A stretch of DNA of 22,774 bases, taken from positions 1-22,774 of the forward strand of contig JBBSVE010000042.1 in assembly GCA_038233815.1 (NCBI GenBank), in the 5' to 3' direction. The notes below the pieces were generated by a model, which was given only the letters and a program-made list of their open reading frames with translations, was not told the DNA's origin and searched no databases. The DNA comes from JBBSVE01 sp038233815 (GTDB taxonomy: Bacteria; Pseudomonadota; Alphaproteobacteria; Rhodobacterales; Rhodobacteraceae). Of this stretch, positions 14,351 to 22,774 are shown one piece after another (position 1 is the stretch's first letter; the number at the start of each line of letters is the position of its first letter). The translations under genes and the position numbers were made by a program.

Positions 14351-15610
14351 ATGCCAACGCTCTGCCGCGCCTGCCTTGTGCTCACCGAGATCGAGAGCGC
14401 CCGACGCTGCCCCGCCTGCCGGTCGCCGCGCGTGACCGCGCACCCGGAACTGACAGCCCTCGCCATCGCGCATATGGATTGCGACGCCTTCTACGCCAGC
14501 GTGGAAAAGCGCGACAATCCGGCACTGCGCGATCTGCCGGTGATCGTCGGCGGCGGCACGCGGGGCGTGGTCTCCACCTGCTGCTACATCGCGCGGATCC
14601 GGGGCGTGCGTTCCGCCATGCCGATGTTTCAGGCGCTCAAGCTCTGCCCCGAGGCGGTGGTGGTGAAGCCGCGCTTTGCCGCCTACGTGGAGGCGAGCCG
14701 CGCCGTCCGCGCGCTGATGGAGGCGCTGACCCCCGCTATCCAGCCGTTGTCGCTGGACGAGGCGTTCCTCGACCTCACCGGCACCGCCCGCCTGCACGGC
14801 GCGCCGCCGGCGCTGCTGTTGGCGCGGCTTTTGCACGACATGGAGGTGCAGGTCGGGATTTCCGGCTCCGTCGGTCTTTCGCACAACAAGTTTCTGGCCA
14901 AGATCGCGTCCGATCTGGACAAGCCGCGCGGGTTGTCGGTCATCGGGCGGGCGGAGACGGAGGCGTTCCTCGAGGCCCAGCATGTGCGGATCATCTGGGG
15001 CGTGGGCACGGCCACGCAGACGGCGCTGGAACGGTCCGGCATCCGCACCATTGCGGACCTGAAACGATGGGATCGCGCCGACCTCATGGCGCGGTTCGGC
15101 AGCGGCGGCGACCGGCTCTGGCACCTCGCGCGCGGGCTCGACCAGCGGCGGGTCAGCCGGGACGAGCCGGTCAAATCGATCTCCAAGGAGACGACGTTCG
15201 ACGCCGACATCGCCGATCGCGAGCTGCTGGAGGGGCACCTCTGGCGGCTCGCGGAGCAGGTGTCGGACCGCGCGAAGGCGCGCGACCTCGCCGGACGCAC
15301 GGTGGTGCTGAAGCTGAAACGCGCGGATTTCACCGGCCTGACGCGCCGCCATGCGCTGAGCGGTCCGACGCAGATGGCCGACCGGATCTGGCGCGAGGGA
15401 CAATCACTTCTGGCGGCGGTGCCGGAGGCGGGCCCGTTCCGGTTGATCGGCGTCGGGCTGTCGGACCTCTGCGCCGATGCGGAGGCGGATCGGACGGGCG
15501 ACCTCCTCGACCCCGACCGGGCGCGGCGAGCGGCGGCGGAAGCGGCGACCGACCGCATCCGCGCACGTTTCGGGGCGGAGGCGATCATCCGCGGCCGGGC
15601 GTTGCGCTAG
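14351..15610 (+). CDS. dinB: DNA polymerase IV (Y family) with N-terminal four-cysteine extension
   Basis: Error-prone translesion polymerase of 419 residues. The catalytic palm carries MDCDAFYASVE (42-52), with Asp43 the metal ligand and the Phe/Tyr at 47-48 the steric-gate region. Asp136/Glu137 lie in PLSLDEAFLD (132-141), and VGLSHNKFLAKIASDLDKPR is also characteristic. The little-finger region extends through FTGLTRRHAL. Before the polymerase domain is an extension of about 40 residues with CRAC (5-8) and CPAC (20-23), a likely zinc ribbon. I regard this as typical of related alphaproteobacterial DinB proteins. The ATG at 14351 starts MPTLCRAC; the open frame reaches back 10 codons more, but those residues are not family-like. 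No good Shine-Dalgarno and no GTTC/GAAC-type alphaproteobacterial SOS box is visible upstream. The gene faces the kinase gene with 23 bases between stops. Confidence 0.94.
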   Translation: MPTLCRACLVLTEIESARRCPACRSPRVTAHPELTALAIAHMDCDAFYASVEKRDNPALRDLPVIVGGGTRGVVSTCCYIARIRGVRSAMPMFQALKLCPEAVVVKPRFAAYVEASRAVRALMEALTPAIQPLSLDEAFLDLTGTARLHGAPPALLLARLLHDMEVQVGISGSVGLSHNKFLAKIASDLDKPRGLSVIGRAETEAFLEAQHVRIIWGVGTATQTALERSGIRTIADLKRWDRADLMARFGSGGDRLWHLARGLDQRRVSRDEPVKSISKETTFDADIADRELLEGHLWRLAEQVSDRAKARDLAGRTVVLKLKRADFTGLTRRHALSGPTQMADRIWREGQSLLAAVPEAGPFRLIGVGLSDLCADAEADRTGDLLDPDRARRAAAEAATDRIRARFGAEAIIRGRALR

Positions 15611-15633
15611 CGACGCACCGTGCGCCCTGGCGC

Positions 15634-18207
15634 TCAGGCCATCGCCGCGTCGCGCGGGCTTTCCGAGACGCTCTGGGTCAGCGCCATGGCGTCCGGCGGA
15701 AGGTGCATCGTCAGTGCCTCCATGATCGCCGTCCGGCGCAGCGGCTTCGTCAGGTAGCGGTCGATCCCGGCTGCGAGGATATCGTCCGCGTCGCCGTCCA
15801 TCGCATGGGCGGTCAGCGCCACGATCGGCACATGGCGCCCGGTCCCTGCCTCCATCGTGCGGATCGCGCGGGCGGCGTCCTTGCCGTCCATCTCCGGCAT
15901 CGAGATATCCATGAAGATCATATCGGGGTCGAGCGTGCGATACATCTCCACCGCCTCGACCCCGTTTCCGGCGAAGGTAAGGTCGATCGCCATGTCGCGC
16001 ACCATCTTGCGGAACACGAGCTGGTTGGTGCGGTTGTCCTCCGCCGCGAGCACGCGCATCCGGCGCAGCGCCCCGGGCGGGTCGGGCTGACGTTCGGGTG
16101 GCGGCACCGGGACCGGCGGGGCCGACAGCGACTGGAGCCTGCGGTAGAGGTCCGACCGCAGGATCGGTTTTTGCAGGACCGCCGCAAGATGCTCCGACCC
16201 GGGGTCCGACCGCGCGCCTACCGGGTTTGACGAGAGGAGCACGATAGGCATGGCAAAGCCCGCGGCCCGCACCCGGCCCGCCAGCGCGAGGCCGCTCATC
16301 TCCGGCATCTCGTGATCGGTCAGGACCACGTCGTAGCCGCCGTCCCGGGCCAGCACCGCCAGCGCCTCGGCCCCCGACCGGCACAGCGTCACCGCCATCC
16401 CGCAGGTCACGAGCTGGCGTTCGAGGATGGTGCGGTTGATGAACTGGTCGTCGATCACCAACGCGCGCGACAGGGTCACGGGATGGGGCGGCGGGGCCTG
16501 ATCCTCGGACACCGGCAGGGCCACGCGGAACCCGAAGGCGGAGCCCTTGCCGATCTCGCTGTCGACCCAGACGGCGCCGCCCATCCGCTCGATCAGGCTG
16601 CGGGTGATCGCAAGGCCGAGGCCGGTGCCCTCGAACTTGCGGTTGGCCTCGCTCTCGACCTGGTTGAACTCGCCGAAGACATGGTCGAGCTGGTCGGCGG
16701 CGATGCCGATGCCGGTATCCTCCACCGTGATGTGGAGCTGGCGGATGCCGGGTTCCGTCTCCATCCCGACGACGCGGATCAGCACGTGACCCTCGGCGGT
16801 GAACTTGACCGCGTTGCCGACGAGGTTGATCAGGACCTGCCGCAGCCGCCCCGGATCGCCGACGAAGCGCGTCGGCAGGAACATGTCGAAATCCACCAGC
16901 AGATCGAGCCCGCGCGAGCGCGCCTTGGGCTGGAGCAGCATCGCCACCTCGTGGATCACCCGTTCCAGATCGAACGGCTCGGGATGCAGCGTCAGCCGCT
17001 CCGCCTCGATCTTGGAATAGTCGAGGATGTCGTTGATAATGACCAGAAGCGCCTCGCCGGAGGAGCGGATCGTCTCGGCGAAGAGGCGCTGTTCCTCGTT
17101 CAGTGCGGTGTCGCAGAGCAGTTCCGCCATGCCGACGACGCCGTTCATGGGCGTTCGGATCTCATGGCTCATGTTGGCGAGGAACGCGGATTTGGCGCGG
17201 TTCGCGGCTTCGGCGGCAAGGCGCGATTCCTCCAGCGCCGCCTGCTGGGCCTTGATCTCCGTGATGTCGACGCGCAGTCCCACGCGGCCGCCGTCCGGCG
17301 TGCGTTCGTCGATCACGCGCAGCCAGCGGCCATCTTCCAGATGCTGCTCGGTGGTGCCTTGCGCGGTCCGGTGCTGTTCCAGCCGTTCGGCCAGCCACGC
17401 ATCCTCGCGCCCCACCGCAGCCAGATGCTGACCCTGCGCAAGCCCGTGGCGCAGGATCGATTCGAACGTCGCCCCCTCCACCATGGCGGGGGCGGAATGG
17501 GCATAAATCTCCCGGTAGCGGTGGTTGCAGGTGAGCAGCCGGTCCTCGCGGTCATAGAGCACGAAGCCGTCGGGAATAGCCTCGATCGCGGCCCAGATCC
17601 GCATCTGTTCGGTGATGTTGAGTGCGAGGCACACCGTGCCGCCGTCGCGCGCGCGCCGGTCCACGAGCCGGACCCAGTTGCCGGAGGAGAACTGAACCAC
17701 GCGGGGCGTGATCGTATCCTCGTCCCAGCGTGCCAGCATCTCCGCGATCCAGACATCGGGATCGGCGCCGCCCGTTTCGATCAGGCCGGTGCGGGCGCAC
17801 ATCTCCACGATCTCTGCGTACCGGATGCCGGGGGCGACGCTGCCTTCGGGAAAGACCGCGAGATAGGCGCGGTTTGCCACGACGAGCCGCTGTTCGGCAT
17901 CGAACACGCAAAATCCGTCATGGATCGTGTTGATCGAATCGCGCAGGCGCCGTTCGGCCATGACTGCAGTTGTGTGCGCGGTTTCCAGATCGGTCACGAA
18001 GCGGGTGTTCAGCCTCTTCAGCTTCTCCGCCTCCGACAGGGCGGCATGGGTCACGCTGCGCTGTTCCACGATCTGGTCGGAAAGCGAGCGCGTGTGCAGC
18101 GCCAGCCGTTCGTTCGCGGCAAACAACTCACGCTGCTTCTGGTCGAGCATCCGCTCCGCCGCGAGGCGTGCGCGCCGTTCCTTTGCGAGGCGGTCCATCA
18201 TATCCAT
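15634..18207 (-). CDS. Soluble hybrid sensor histidine kinase with two receiver domains
   Basis: Two-component hybrid kinase of 857 residues (from the ATG at 18207). In order: an N-terminal coiled coil (about 4-85), two PAS-like sensor domains (about 90-200 and 205-322), the dimerisation/phosphoacceptor domain with SHEIRTPMNG (His348), the ATPase with NLVGNAVKF (about 461-469), DTGIGI and GTGLGLAI, then two receivers. Receiver 1 starts ALVIDDQ, with phosphoacceptor Asp631 in LTDHEMP and a Lys in LQKP. Receiver 2 starts VLAAEDN, with Asp767 in MDISMPEMDG and Lys in LTKP. Both receivers look functional. There is no transmembrane segment, so the signal is probably cytoplasmic, and no HPt domain, so a separate phosphotransfer protein is needed. 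The N-terminus is uncertain: in-frame TTG codons at 18231 and 18276 would lengthen it, and neither these nor the ATG has a strong ribosome site. Confidence 0.9.
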   Translation of the reverse strand: MDMMDRLAKERRARLAAERMLDQKQRELFAANERLALHTRSLSDQIVEQRSVTHAALSEAEKLKRLNTRFVTDLETAHTTAVMAERRLRDSINTIHDGFCVFDAEQRLVVANRAYLAVFPEGSVAPGIRYAEIVEMCARTGLIETGGADPDVWIAEMLARWDEDTITPRVVQFSSGNWVRLVDRRARDGGTVCLALNITEQMRIWAAIEAIPDGFVLYDREDRLLTCNHRYREIYAHSAPAMVEGATFESILRHGLAQGQHLAAVGREDAWLAERLEQHRTAQGTTEQHLEDGRWLRVIDERTPDGGRVGLRVDITEIKAQQAALEESRLAAEAANRAKSAFLANMSHEIRTPMNGVVGMAELLCDTALNEEQRLFAETIRSSGEALLVIINDILDYSKIEAERLTLHPEPFDLERVIHEVAMLLQPKARSRGLDLLVDFDMFLPTRFVGDPGRLRQVLINLVGNAVKFTAEGHVLIRVVGMETEPGIRQLHITVEDTGIGIAADQLDHVFGEFNQVESEANRKFEGTGLGLAITRSLIERMGGAVWVDSEIGKGSAFGFRVALPVSEDQAPPPHPVTLSRALVIDDQFINRTILERQLVTCGMAVTLCRSGAEALAVLARDGGYDVVLTDHEMPEMSGLALAGRVRAAGFAMPIVLLSSNPVGARSDPGSEHLAAVLQKPILRSDLYRRLQSLSAPPVPVPPPERQPDPPGALRRMRVLAAEDNRTNQLVFRKMVRDMAIDLTFAGNGVEAVEMYRTLDPDMIFMDISMPEMDGKDAARAIRTMEAGTGRHVPIVALTAHAMDGDADDILAAGIDRYLTKPLRRTAIMEALTMHLPPDAMALTQSVSESPRDAAMA

Positions 18208-18285
18208 GCGGGGCGTGCCATTCGTCGTCAATGCCGGTCCACCCTTGCGGCGGTCATGCAACCTTAAGGCGTGCAAAGTGAAGCG

Positions 18286-18297
18286 CGTGTTAACACG
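18286..18297. promoter_or_regulatory. 12-bp palindrome in the kinase/macroglobulin divergent region
   Basis: CGTGTTAACACG is a perfect 12-bp palindrome and the only AT-centred dyad noticed in this short intergenic stretch. It sits about 80 bases upstream of both starts. It could be a binding site for a dimeric repressor or activator shared by the divergent genes; nothing else supports this. Confidence 0.3.
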
Positions 18298-18359
18298 GCG
18301 ACGTGATCTGCGAACTTGCCGGGCGATGGTGCCGCATGGCAGTATGGGCGCGGGGCCGC

Positions 18360-18365
18360 AGGAGG
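18360..18365 (+). promoter_or_regulatory. Shine-Dalgarno site of the alpha-2-macroglobulin gene
   Basis: AGGAGG, 7 bases before the ATG at 18373, fixes the start of the large partial gene. Confidence 0.85.
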
Positions 18366-18372
18366 ATTTCGG

Positions 18373-21300
18373 ATGCGCAACGCTCGTCTCGGCTTGGTTT
18401 TCGCGGCGCTTCTGATGGCCCTGCCGGCAGCCTCCGTGGCGCAGGACGACGTTCCGGCGAAGCGATTCGCGATGAGCGGCGACACCGACCGGCCCGGCGG
18501 CGACATAGCCTCGATGCTGGATACCACGGTCGAGGCCTGCCAGACCGCCTGCGCCACCAACGACCGCTGCACCGCCTTTACCTTCAACACGAAGGCGCGC
18601 GCCTGCTTTCTGAAAGCCGATCCCGGCGCGCCGAGCGATTTCGCGGGCGCGGTGTCAGGCACGCTTGTCACAGCGGCGGCCGGAGCGGACGCAAGGGCCA
18701 CGGCGCGGGCGGAGGAGCTTGCATTCCTGCCCCCCTCCGATCTGGAGGCGGCGACGGCACAGGCCCGCGGGCTTGGCATGGCGCATTTCACCGGACCCTA
18801 TTCGGCCGCGGAGCATATGGCCGAGGCGGCCCGGCAGGAGGCGTCGGGCAATCCCGGTCGCGCGTCCGACTTCGTCGGCGCCGCGCTGACCCTCACAGAC
18901 GCGGCGTCGGGGTGGGAGGATTATGCGCGGCTCCTGCTCATCGTCTCCGACCGCGACAGCGACGCCCGCGACCGGCTTTTGAACCGTGCGTATCTGGCGG
19001 CGGTCAACGGCTATCTGCGGGCCGATGCGAAACCGCTGCGGCACACTCTGCTCGTCGACATGGGCCGCGCGCTGGAAGGGCTGGGGCGCGGCAAGGCGAC
19101 GGTGCAAGCCTACCGGCTCGCGCAATCGCTGCAGGCGCGGGACGACACGCAGATCCTGCTCGACGGTGCGGCTGGCAAATACGGCTTCCGGTTGACTGGC
19201 GACGACGTGCAGGCGGATACGGCGCGGCCGCGCATCTGTGCCACCTTCTCGGACGATCTCCAGCCGACCGGAGTCGACTGGTCGAGCTTCGTGCAGATGC
19301 CGCAGGCCGGGTTGACGGTGGAGCGGACCGGCACGCAGCAGCTTTGCGTCGAAGGCGTGACACACGGGACACGCTATGCGCTGACCTTCCGGGCGGGGAT
19401 CCCCGCGCAGGACGGGCAGGTGACAACAAAGCCGGTGACGATCACCGCCTACGTGCGCGACCGCGCCCCTGCCGTGCGCTTTCCCGGACGGGCCTTCGTG
19501 ATGCCGATGACGGACGGTGCGGCCCTGCCGGTGCAGACGGTCAATGCAGGCACACTGGACCTCACGCTCTATGAAGTGTCGGACCGGAACCTTTTGCGCG
19601 CGATCCAGAGCAACCAGTTCGGTCAGCCGATGGCCTACTATCAGGAGGATGATTTCACCGGCAACGTGGGCGCGCAGATCTGGACCGGCACGGCGGAAGT
19701 GCCGAGCGAGGTCAACCGCGACATGACCACCCGGCTGCCGCTGGGCGACGCGCTGAAAGGCCGCGCGGCAGGCGTCTATGCGCTGAAAGCCGCGATTCCT
19801 GGCAAGGATGAGAGCGACACCGCGCCGGGCTGGCAATGGTTCGTGCTGTCCGATCTGGGCATCACCAGCCTGTCGGGCGTCGACGGCCTGCATGTCGTGG
19901 TGCGTTCGCTGGCCACGGCGGGGCCGAAGCCCGGCGTGTCGGTGCAGCTTCTGAGCCGGTCCAACGCGGTGCTGGCAACCGCTACCGCCGACGATCAAGG
20001 CCATGCGGTTTTTGCGGCGGCTTTGACGCAGGGCAAGGGGGGGCTCCAGCCCGGCATGCTGGTGGTGAAGGACGGCACCATCGATCTTGCCTTCCTGCCG
20101 CTCACCGACCCGGAGTTCGATCTGTCCGACCGCGGCGTCGAGGGACGCGAGGCGGCGGGTCCGGTCGACGTGTTCCTGACCACCGACCGGGGCGCCTACC
20201 GCGCGGGCGAGACGGTGCATGCGACCGCCCTGACCCGCGATCCGGGCGCGCGCGCCATCACCGGACTGCCGCTGACCGCGATCGTGAAGCGGCCCGACGG
20301 GGTGGAATACAGCCGCGCCGTCGCACAGGACGTGGGCGCGGGGGGCCATGTCTTCACGCTGCCCATCGCGGGATCTGCACCGCGCGGGGTGTGGCGGCTC
20401 GACGTGCTGGCCGATCTCGATGCCGCCCCGTTGCAGTCGAAGACCTTCCTCGTGGAGGATTTCCTGCCCGAGCGGATCGATTTCACGCTGGCGCTTCCCG
20501 ATGCGCCGATCACGCTGGGGGACCGGCCTGACGTGACGCTCGCCGCGAAATACCTCTTCGGTCCGCCCGCCACCGATCTCGCCGTGGAGGGTGAGGTGGT
20601 GCTGCGCGCGGCCGAGGGGCTCGCCGCCTTCCCCGGCTATGTGTTCGGGCGCGCGGATGAGCCGTTCTCGACCCAGACGCAGGCGTTCGACGCGACGACG
20701 ACCGATGACGAGGGCCGGGCGGTGATCCCGCTCATCCTGCCCGACGTGACCGATCCTGCGCGCCCGCTGGAGATCGAGGCCCGGGTGCGCGTTTCCGAAG
20801 GTTCCGGCCGCCCGGTGGAACGGCGCGTGACCAGAGCGCTGACGCCTGAGGCCCCGATCATCGGTGTAAAGCCGCTCTTTGACGGTGTGGTGGGCGAAGG
20901 TCAGGATGCCGCGTTCGACCTGATCGCGGTGGGCCCGGCGGAGGCGAGGGTGCCGATGGCGGTGACATGGCGGCTGACCCGGATCGACACGACCTACCAG
21001 TGGTATCAGGAATACGGCAACTGGAACTGGGAGCCGGTGACGACGCGCGAGGATGTGGCCGAAGGCAGCGCCGATCTGGGCGGGCCGGACCCGGTGCGGG
21101 TTTCGGGTGCGGTCACGTGGGGCCAATATGAGCTGTCGGTGGAACAGGCGCAGGGCGGGTCGGCCGCCACCTCCACCACCTTCTATGCCGGCTGGTATGC
21201 GCCCGCCGACGTGTCGGAGACGCCCGACACGCTGGAGCTTTCGCTCGACCGCGCGGCCTACGTGCCGGGCCAGACGGCAAATCTGCGCGTCGTGCCACGT

Positions 21301-22774
21301 GCGGCGGGGACGGCGCTGGTGATGGTGCTGTCGGACCGGCTGGTGGCGATGAAGATCGTGGATGTGACGGCGGGTGAGAACACCATTCCGCTGGAGGTCA
21401 CGAAGGACTGGGGCGCCGGGGTCTATGTCACGGCCTCCGTCCTGCGACCGATGGACGTGGCGGCGGGGCGCAACCCGGCGCGGGCGCTCGGGCTGGCCCA
21501 TGCTGCCATCGACCCCGGGGACAAGGCGCTTCAGGCGGCGGTGCAGGTTGCGGACGAGGTGGCCCCGCGCGGCCCGATGGACGTGGCGGTGAAGGTGGAC
21601 GGGCTCGTCCCCGGCGACACCGCATGGGCCACCATCGCGGCGGTGGACGTGGGGATCCTGAACCTCACCGGGTTCGAGACGCCCGATCCGAAGGGCTATT
21701 ACTTCGGTCAGCGCAAGCTTGGCGTGGGTATCCGCGACATCTACGGGCGGCTGATCGACGGGCTGAACGGGGCCATCGGCACCGTGCGGTCGGGCGGCGA
21801 TGCGGGCGCGCAGGCGCGGATGGAAGCCCCCCCGCCGACCGAGAAGCTGATGGCCCAGTTTGCTGGACCCGTCACCGTCGGCGCGGACGGGCTGGCGCAT
21901 GCGCACTTCGATCTGCCCTCGTTCAACGGCACCGTGCGGGTGATGGCCGTGGTCTGGTCCGGGACCGGCGTGGGGCAGGCCTCACGCGACGTTCTGGTGC
22001 GCGATCCGGTGGTGGTCACGGCGTCGCTGCCGCGCTTCATGGCGCCCGGCGACACCAGCCGCCTGCTGCTGGAGGTGGTCCATGCGACCGGGCCGTCGGG
22101 GCAGATGGCGCTGTCGGTGACGGGGAGCGGTGTGCGCCTCGGCGACGTGCCCGCGACCTTCGATCTGGCAGAGCATGGCAAGGCCACGATCGCGGTGCCG
22201 GTGACGGCGGGCCACGTGGGCGTGCAGGCGATCGACGTGGTGCTCACCACGCCCGACGGCAAGGTGCTCACCAAGCGGTTGATGCTGCCGGTGGAGGCGA
22301 ACGATCCGGCCGTGGCGCACATGACCCGGCAGCAGCTTGCACCGGGGGGGACATTCACGCTCGACGCTGCCGTCTTCACCGGGATGGTGCCGGGGTCCGG
22401 CAAGGCCACGCTCGCCGCAGGTCCGATCGCGCGGCTGGATGCGCCGGGTCTGCTCGCGGCCCTCGACCGCTATCCCTACGGCTGCACCGAGCAGATCACT
22501 TCCAAGGCGCTGCCGCTGATCTATTACGATCAGGTGGCGAAAGCGATGCGCCTGAAGGGGGCGGATGGCCTCGGCACGCGGATCGCCGAGGCGGTGACGG
22601 AGGTGCTGACCAATCAGGATTCGAGCGGCGCCTTCGGGCTCTGGCGGGCATCCTCGGGTGATTTCTGGCTCGACGCCTACGTCACCGATTTCCTCAGCCG
22701 CGCACGTGCGCAGGGTTATGCCGTGCCGGACACGGCCTTCCGCGCCGCTCTCGACAACCTGCGCAATCAGGTCA
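18373..22774 (+). CDS. Bacterial alpha-2-macroglobulin with PAN domain (3' end beyond window)
   Basis: Large exported protease-trap protein; 1467 codons are present and the frame is still open at the window edge (family length is usually 1500-1900). A Sec signal peptide (residues 1-23, LVFAALLMALPAASVA) is followed directly by QDD: there is no lipobox cysteine, so unlike E. coli YfhM it should be soluble in the periplasm. A PAN/apple-like module follows with C56, C60, C66 and C78. Macroglobulin-type beta domains make up the rest, including RGAYRAGETVHATALTRD (about 607-624) and the A2M-domain region VKVDGLVPGDTAWATIAAVD. The thioester motif YGCTEQ is intact, with the reactive cysteine at residue 1371. 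Such proteins are thought to trap attacking proteases through the thioester and often neighbour pbpC (PBP1C), which would be the expected next gene. The gene is divergent from the kinase. Confidence 0.93.
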   Translation, partial: MRNARLGLVFAALLMALPAASVAQDDVPAKRFAMSGDTDRPGGDIASMLDTTVEACQTACATNDRCTAFTFNTKARACFLKADPGAPSDFAGAVSGTLVTAAAGADARATARAEELAFLPPSDLEAATAQARGLGMAHFTGPYSAAEHMAEAARQEASGNPGRASDFVGAALTLTDAASGWEDYARLLLIVSDRDSDARDRLLNRAYLAAVNGYLRADAKPLRHTLLVDMGRALEGLGRGKATVQAYRLAQSLQARDDTQILLDGAAGKYGFRLTGDDVQADTARPRICATFSDDLQPTGVDWSSFVQMPQAGLTVERTGTQQLCVEGVTHGTRYALTFRAGIPAQDGQVTTKPVTITAYVRDRAPAVRFPGRAFVMPMTDGAALPVQTVNAGTLDLTLYEVSDRNLLRAIQSNQFGQPMAYYQEDDFTGNVGAQIWTGTAEVPSEVNRDMTTRLPLGDALKGRAAGVYALKAAIPGKDESDTAPGWQWFVLSDLGITSLSGVDGLHVVVRSLATAGPKPGVSVQLLSRSNAVLATATADDQGHAVFAAALTQGKGGLQPGMLVVKDGTIDLAFLPLTDPEFDLSDRGVEGREAAGPVDVFLTTDRGAYRAGETVHATALTRDPGARAITGLPLTAIVKRPDGVEYSRAVAQDVGAGGHVFTLPIAGSAPRGVWRLDVLADLDAAPLQSKTFLVEDFLPERIDFTLALPDAPITLGDRPDVTLAAKYLFGPPATDLAVEGEVVLRAAEGLAAFPGYVFGRADEPFSTQTQAFDATTTDDEGRAVIPLILPDVTDPARPLEIEARVRVSEGSGRPVERRVTRALTPEAPIIGVKPLFDGVVGEGQDAAFDLIAVGPAEARVPMAVTWRLTRIDTTYQWYQEYGNWNWEPVTTREDVAEGSADLGGPDPVRVSGAVTWGQYELSVEQAQGGSAATSTTFYAGWYAPADVSETPDTLELSLDRAAYVPGQTANLRVVPRAAGTALVMVLSDRLVAMKIVDVTAGENTIPLEVTKDWGAGVYVTASVLRPMDVAAGRNPARALGLAHAAIDPGDKALQAAVQVADEVAPRGPMDVAVKVDGLVPGDTAWATIAAVDVGILNLTGFETPDPKGYYFGQRKLGVGIRDIYGRLIDGLNGAIGTVRSGGDAGAQARMEAPPPTEKLMAQFAGPVTVGADGLAHAHFDLPSFNGTVRVMAVVWSGTGVGQASRDVLVRDPVVVTASLPRFMAPGDTSRLLLEVVHATGPSGQMALSVTGSGVRLGDVPATFDLAEHGKATIAVPVTAGHVGVQAIDVVLTTPDGKVLTKRLMLPVEANDPAVAHMTRQQLAPGGTFTLDAAVFTGMVPGSGKATLAAGPIARLDAPGLLAALDRYPYGCTEQITSKALPLIYYDQVAKAMRLKGADGLGTRIAEAVTEVLTNQDSSGAFGLWRASSGDFWLDAYVTDFLSRARAQGYAVPDTAFRAALDNLRNQV

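Noticed and set aside
15611..15633. Terminator between dinB and the kinase gene
   Set aside because: The GCGCC/GGCGC dyad has a 2-base loop and cannot form a stable hairpin of normal geometry; no T tract follows.
16312..18267. Plus-strand open frame of 651 codons
   Set aside because: Antisense to the hybrid kinase, in which the H, N, G and receiver motifs are intact.
18655..21906. Minus-strand open frame of 1083 codons
   Set aside because: It lies fully opposite the macroglobulin gene, whose plus frame has a signal peptide, PAN cysteines and a thioester motif. The antisense product is rich in Arg/His/Gly/Pro with no recognisable domain, as expected of a stop-free antisense frame in high-GC DNA.

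Overview
The window is GC-rich, densely coded DNA that looks like a chromosomal segment of an alphaproteobacterium, most likely Rhodobacterales (Roseobacter/Rhodobacter relatives). The grounds are strong G/C preference at third codon positions, frequent GTG/TTG starts, a DinB with an N-terminal four-cysteine extension of the type I associate with that group, and the general protein character. This is judged from reading, not from a database search. No rRNA, tRNA, insertion sequence, phage gene or CRISPR array was seen.

Layout. (1) 78-4284, plus strand: a tight four-gene operon matching the E. coli ynj cluster: a CDP-alcohol phosphatidyltransferase (ynjF-like), a periplasmic binding protein (ynjB), a double-module permease (ynjC) and an ATPase (ynjD). 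ynjB/ynjC and ynjC/ynjD overlap as ATGA. (2) 4294-12204: a surface-polysaccharide island. manC and a GT4 glycosyltransferase run on the minus strand; gmd (GDP-mannose 4,6-dehydratase) is divergent from manC and meets, at a hairpin, a very large minus-strand gene encoding three GT4-like glycosyltransferase modules. A small gene just upstream of that giant encodes a 114-residue protein with three exact 15-residue repeats. ManC makes GDP-mannose and Gmd converts it to GDP-4-keto-6-deoxy-D-mannose, so the expected product is a glycan containing mannose and/or a 6-deoxyhexose; the later reductase or aminotransferase is not in the window. (3) 12205-13069: about 865 bases with no convincing gene, holding a 63-bp array of 9-bp repeats, a perfect 15-bp inverted repeat and a second hairpin. 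One weak candidate ORF (248 codons) ends in an ATGA overlap with the small repeat gene. (4) 13070-14223, minus strand: an NfeD-like/SPFH membrane pair (qmcB/qmcA type). (5) 14351-15610, plus: dinB (DNA polymerase IV). (6) 15634-18207, minus: a soluble hybrid histidine kinase with two receiver domains. (7) 18373 to the window end, plus: a PAN-domain bacterial alpha-2-macroglobulin with an intact thioester motif, cut off by the window edge.

The least explained parts are the repeat protein with its triple glycosyltransferase, and the repeat- and hairpin-rich interval just upstream of them. Most of the remainder is recognisable housekeeping or accessory biology. Long open frames opposite ynjC, manC, the triple glycosyltransferase, the kinase and the macroglobulin are judged to be antisense artefacts of high GC.
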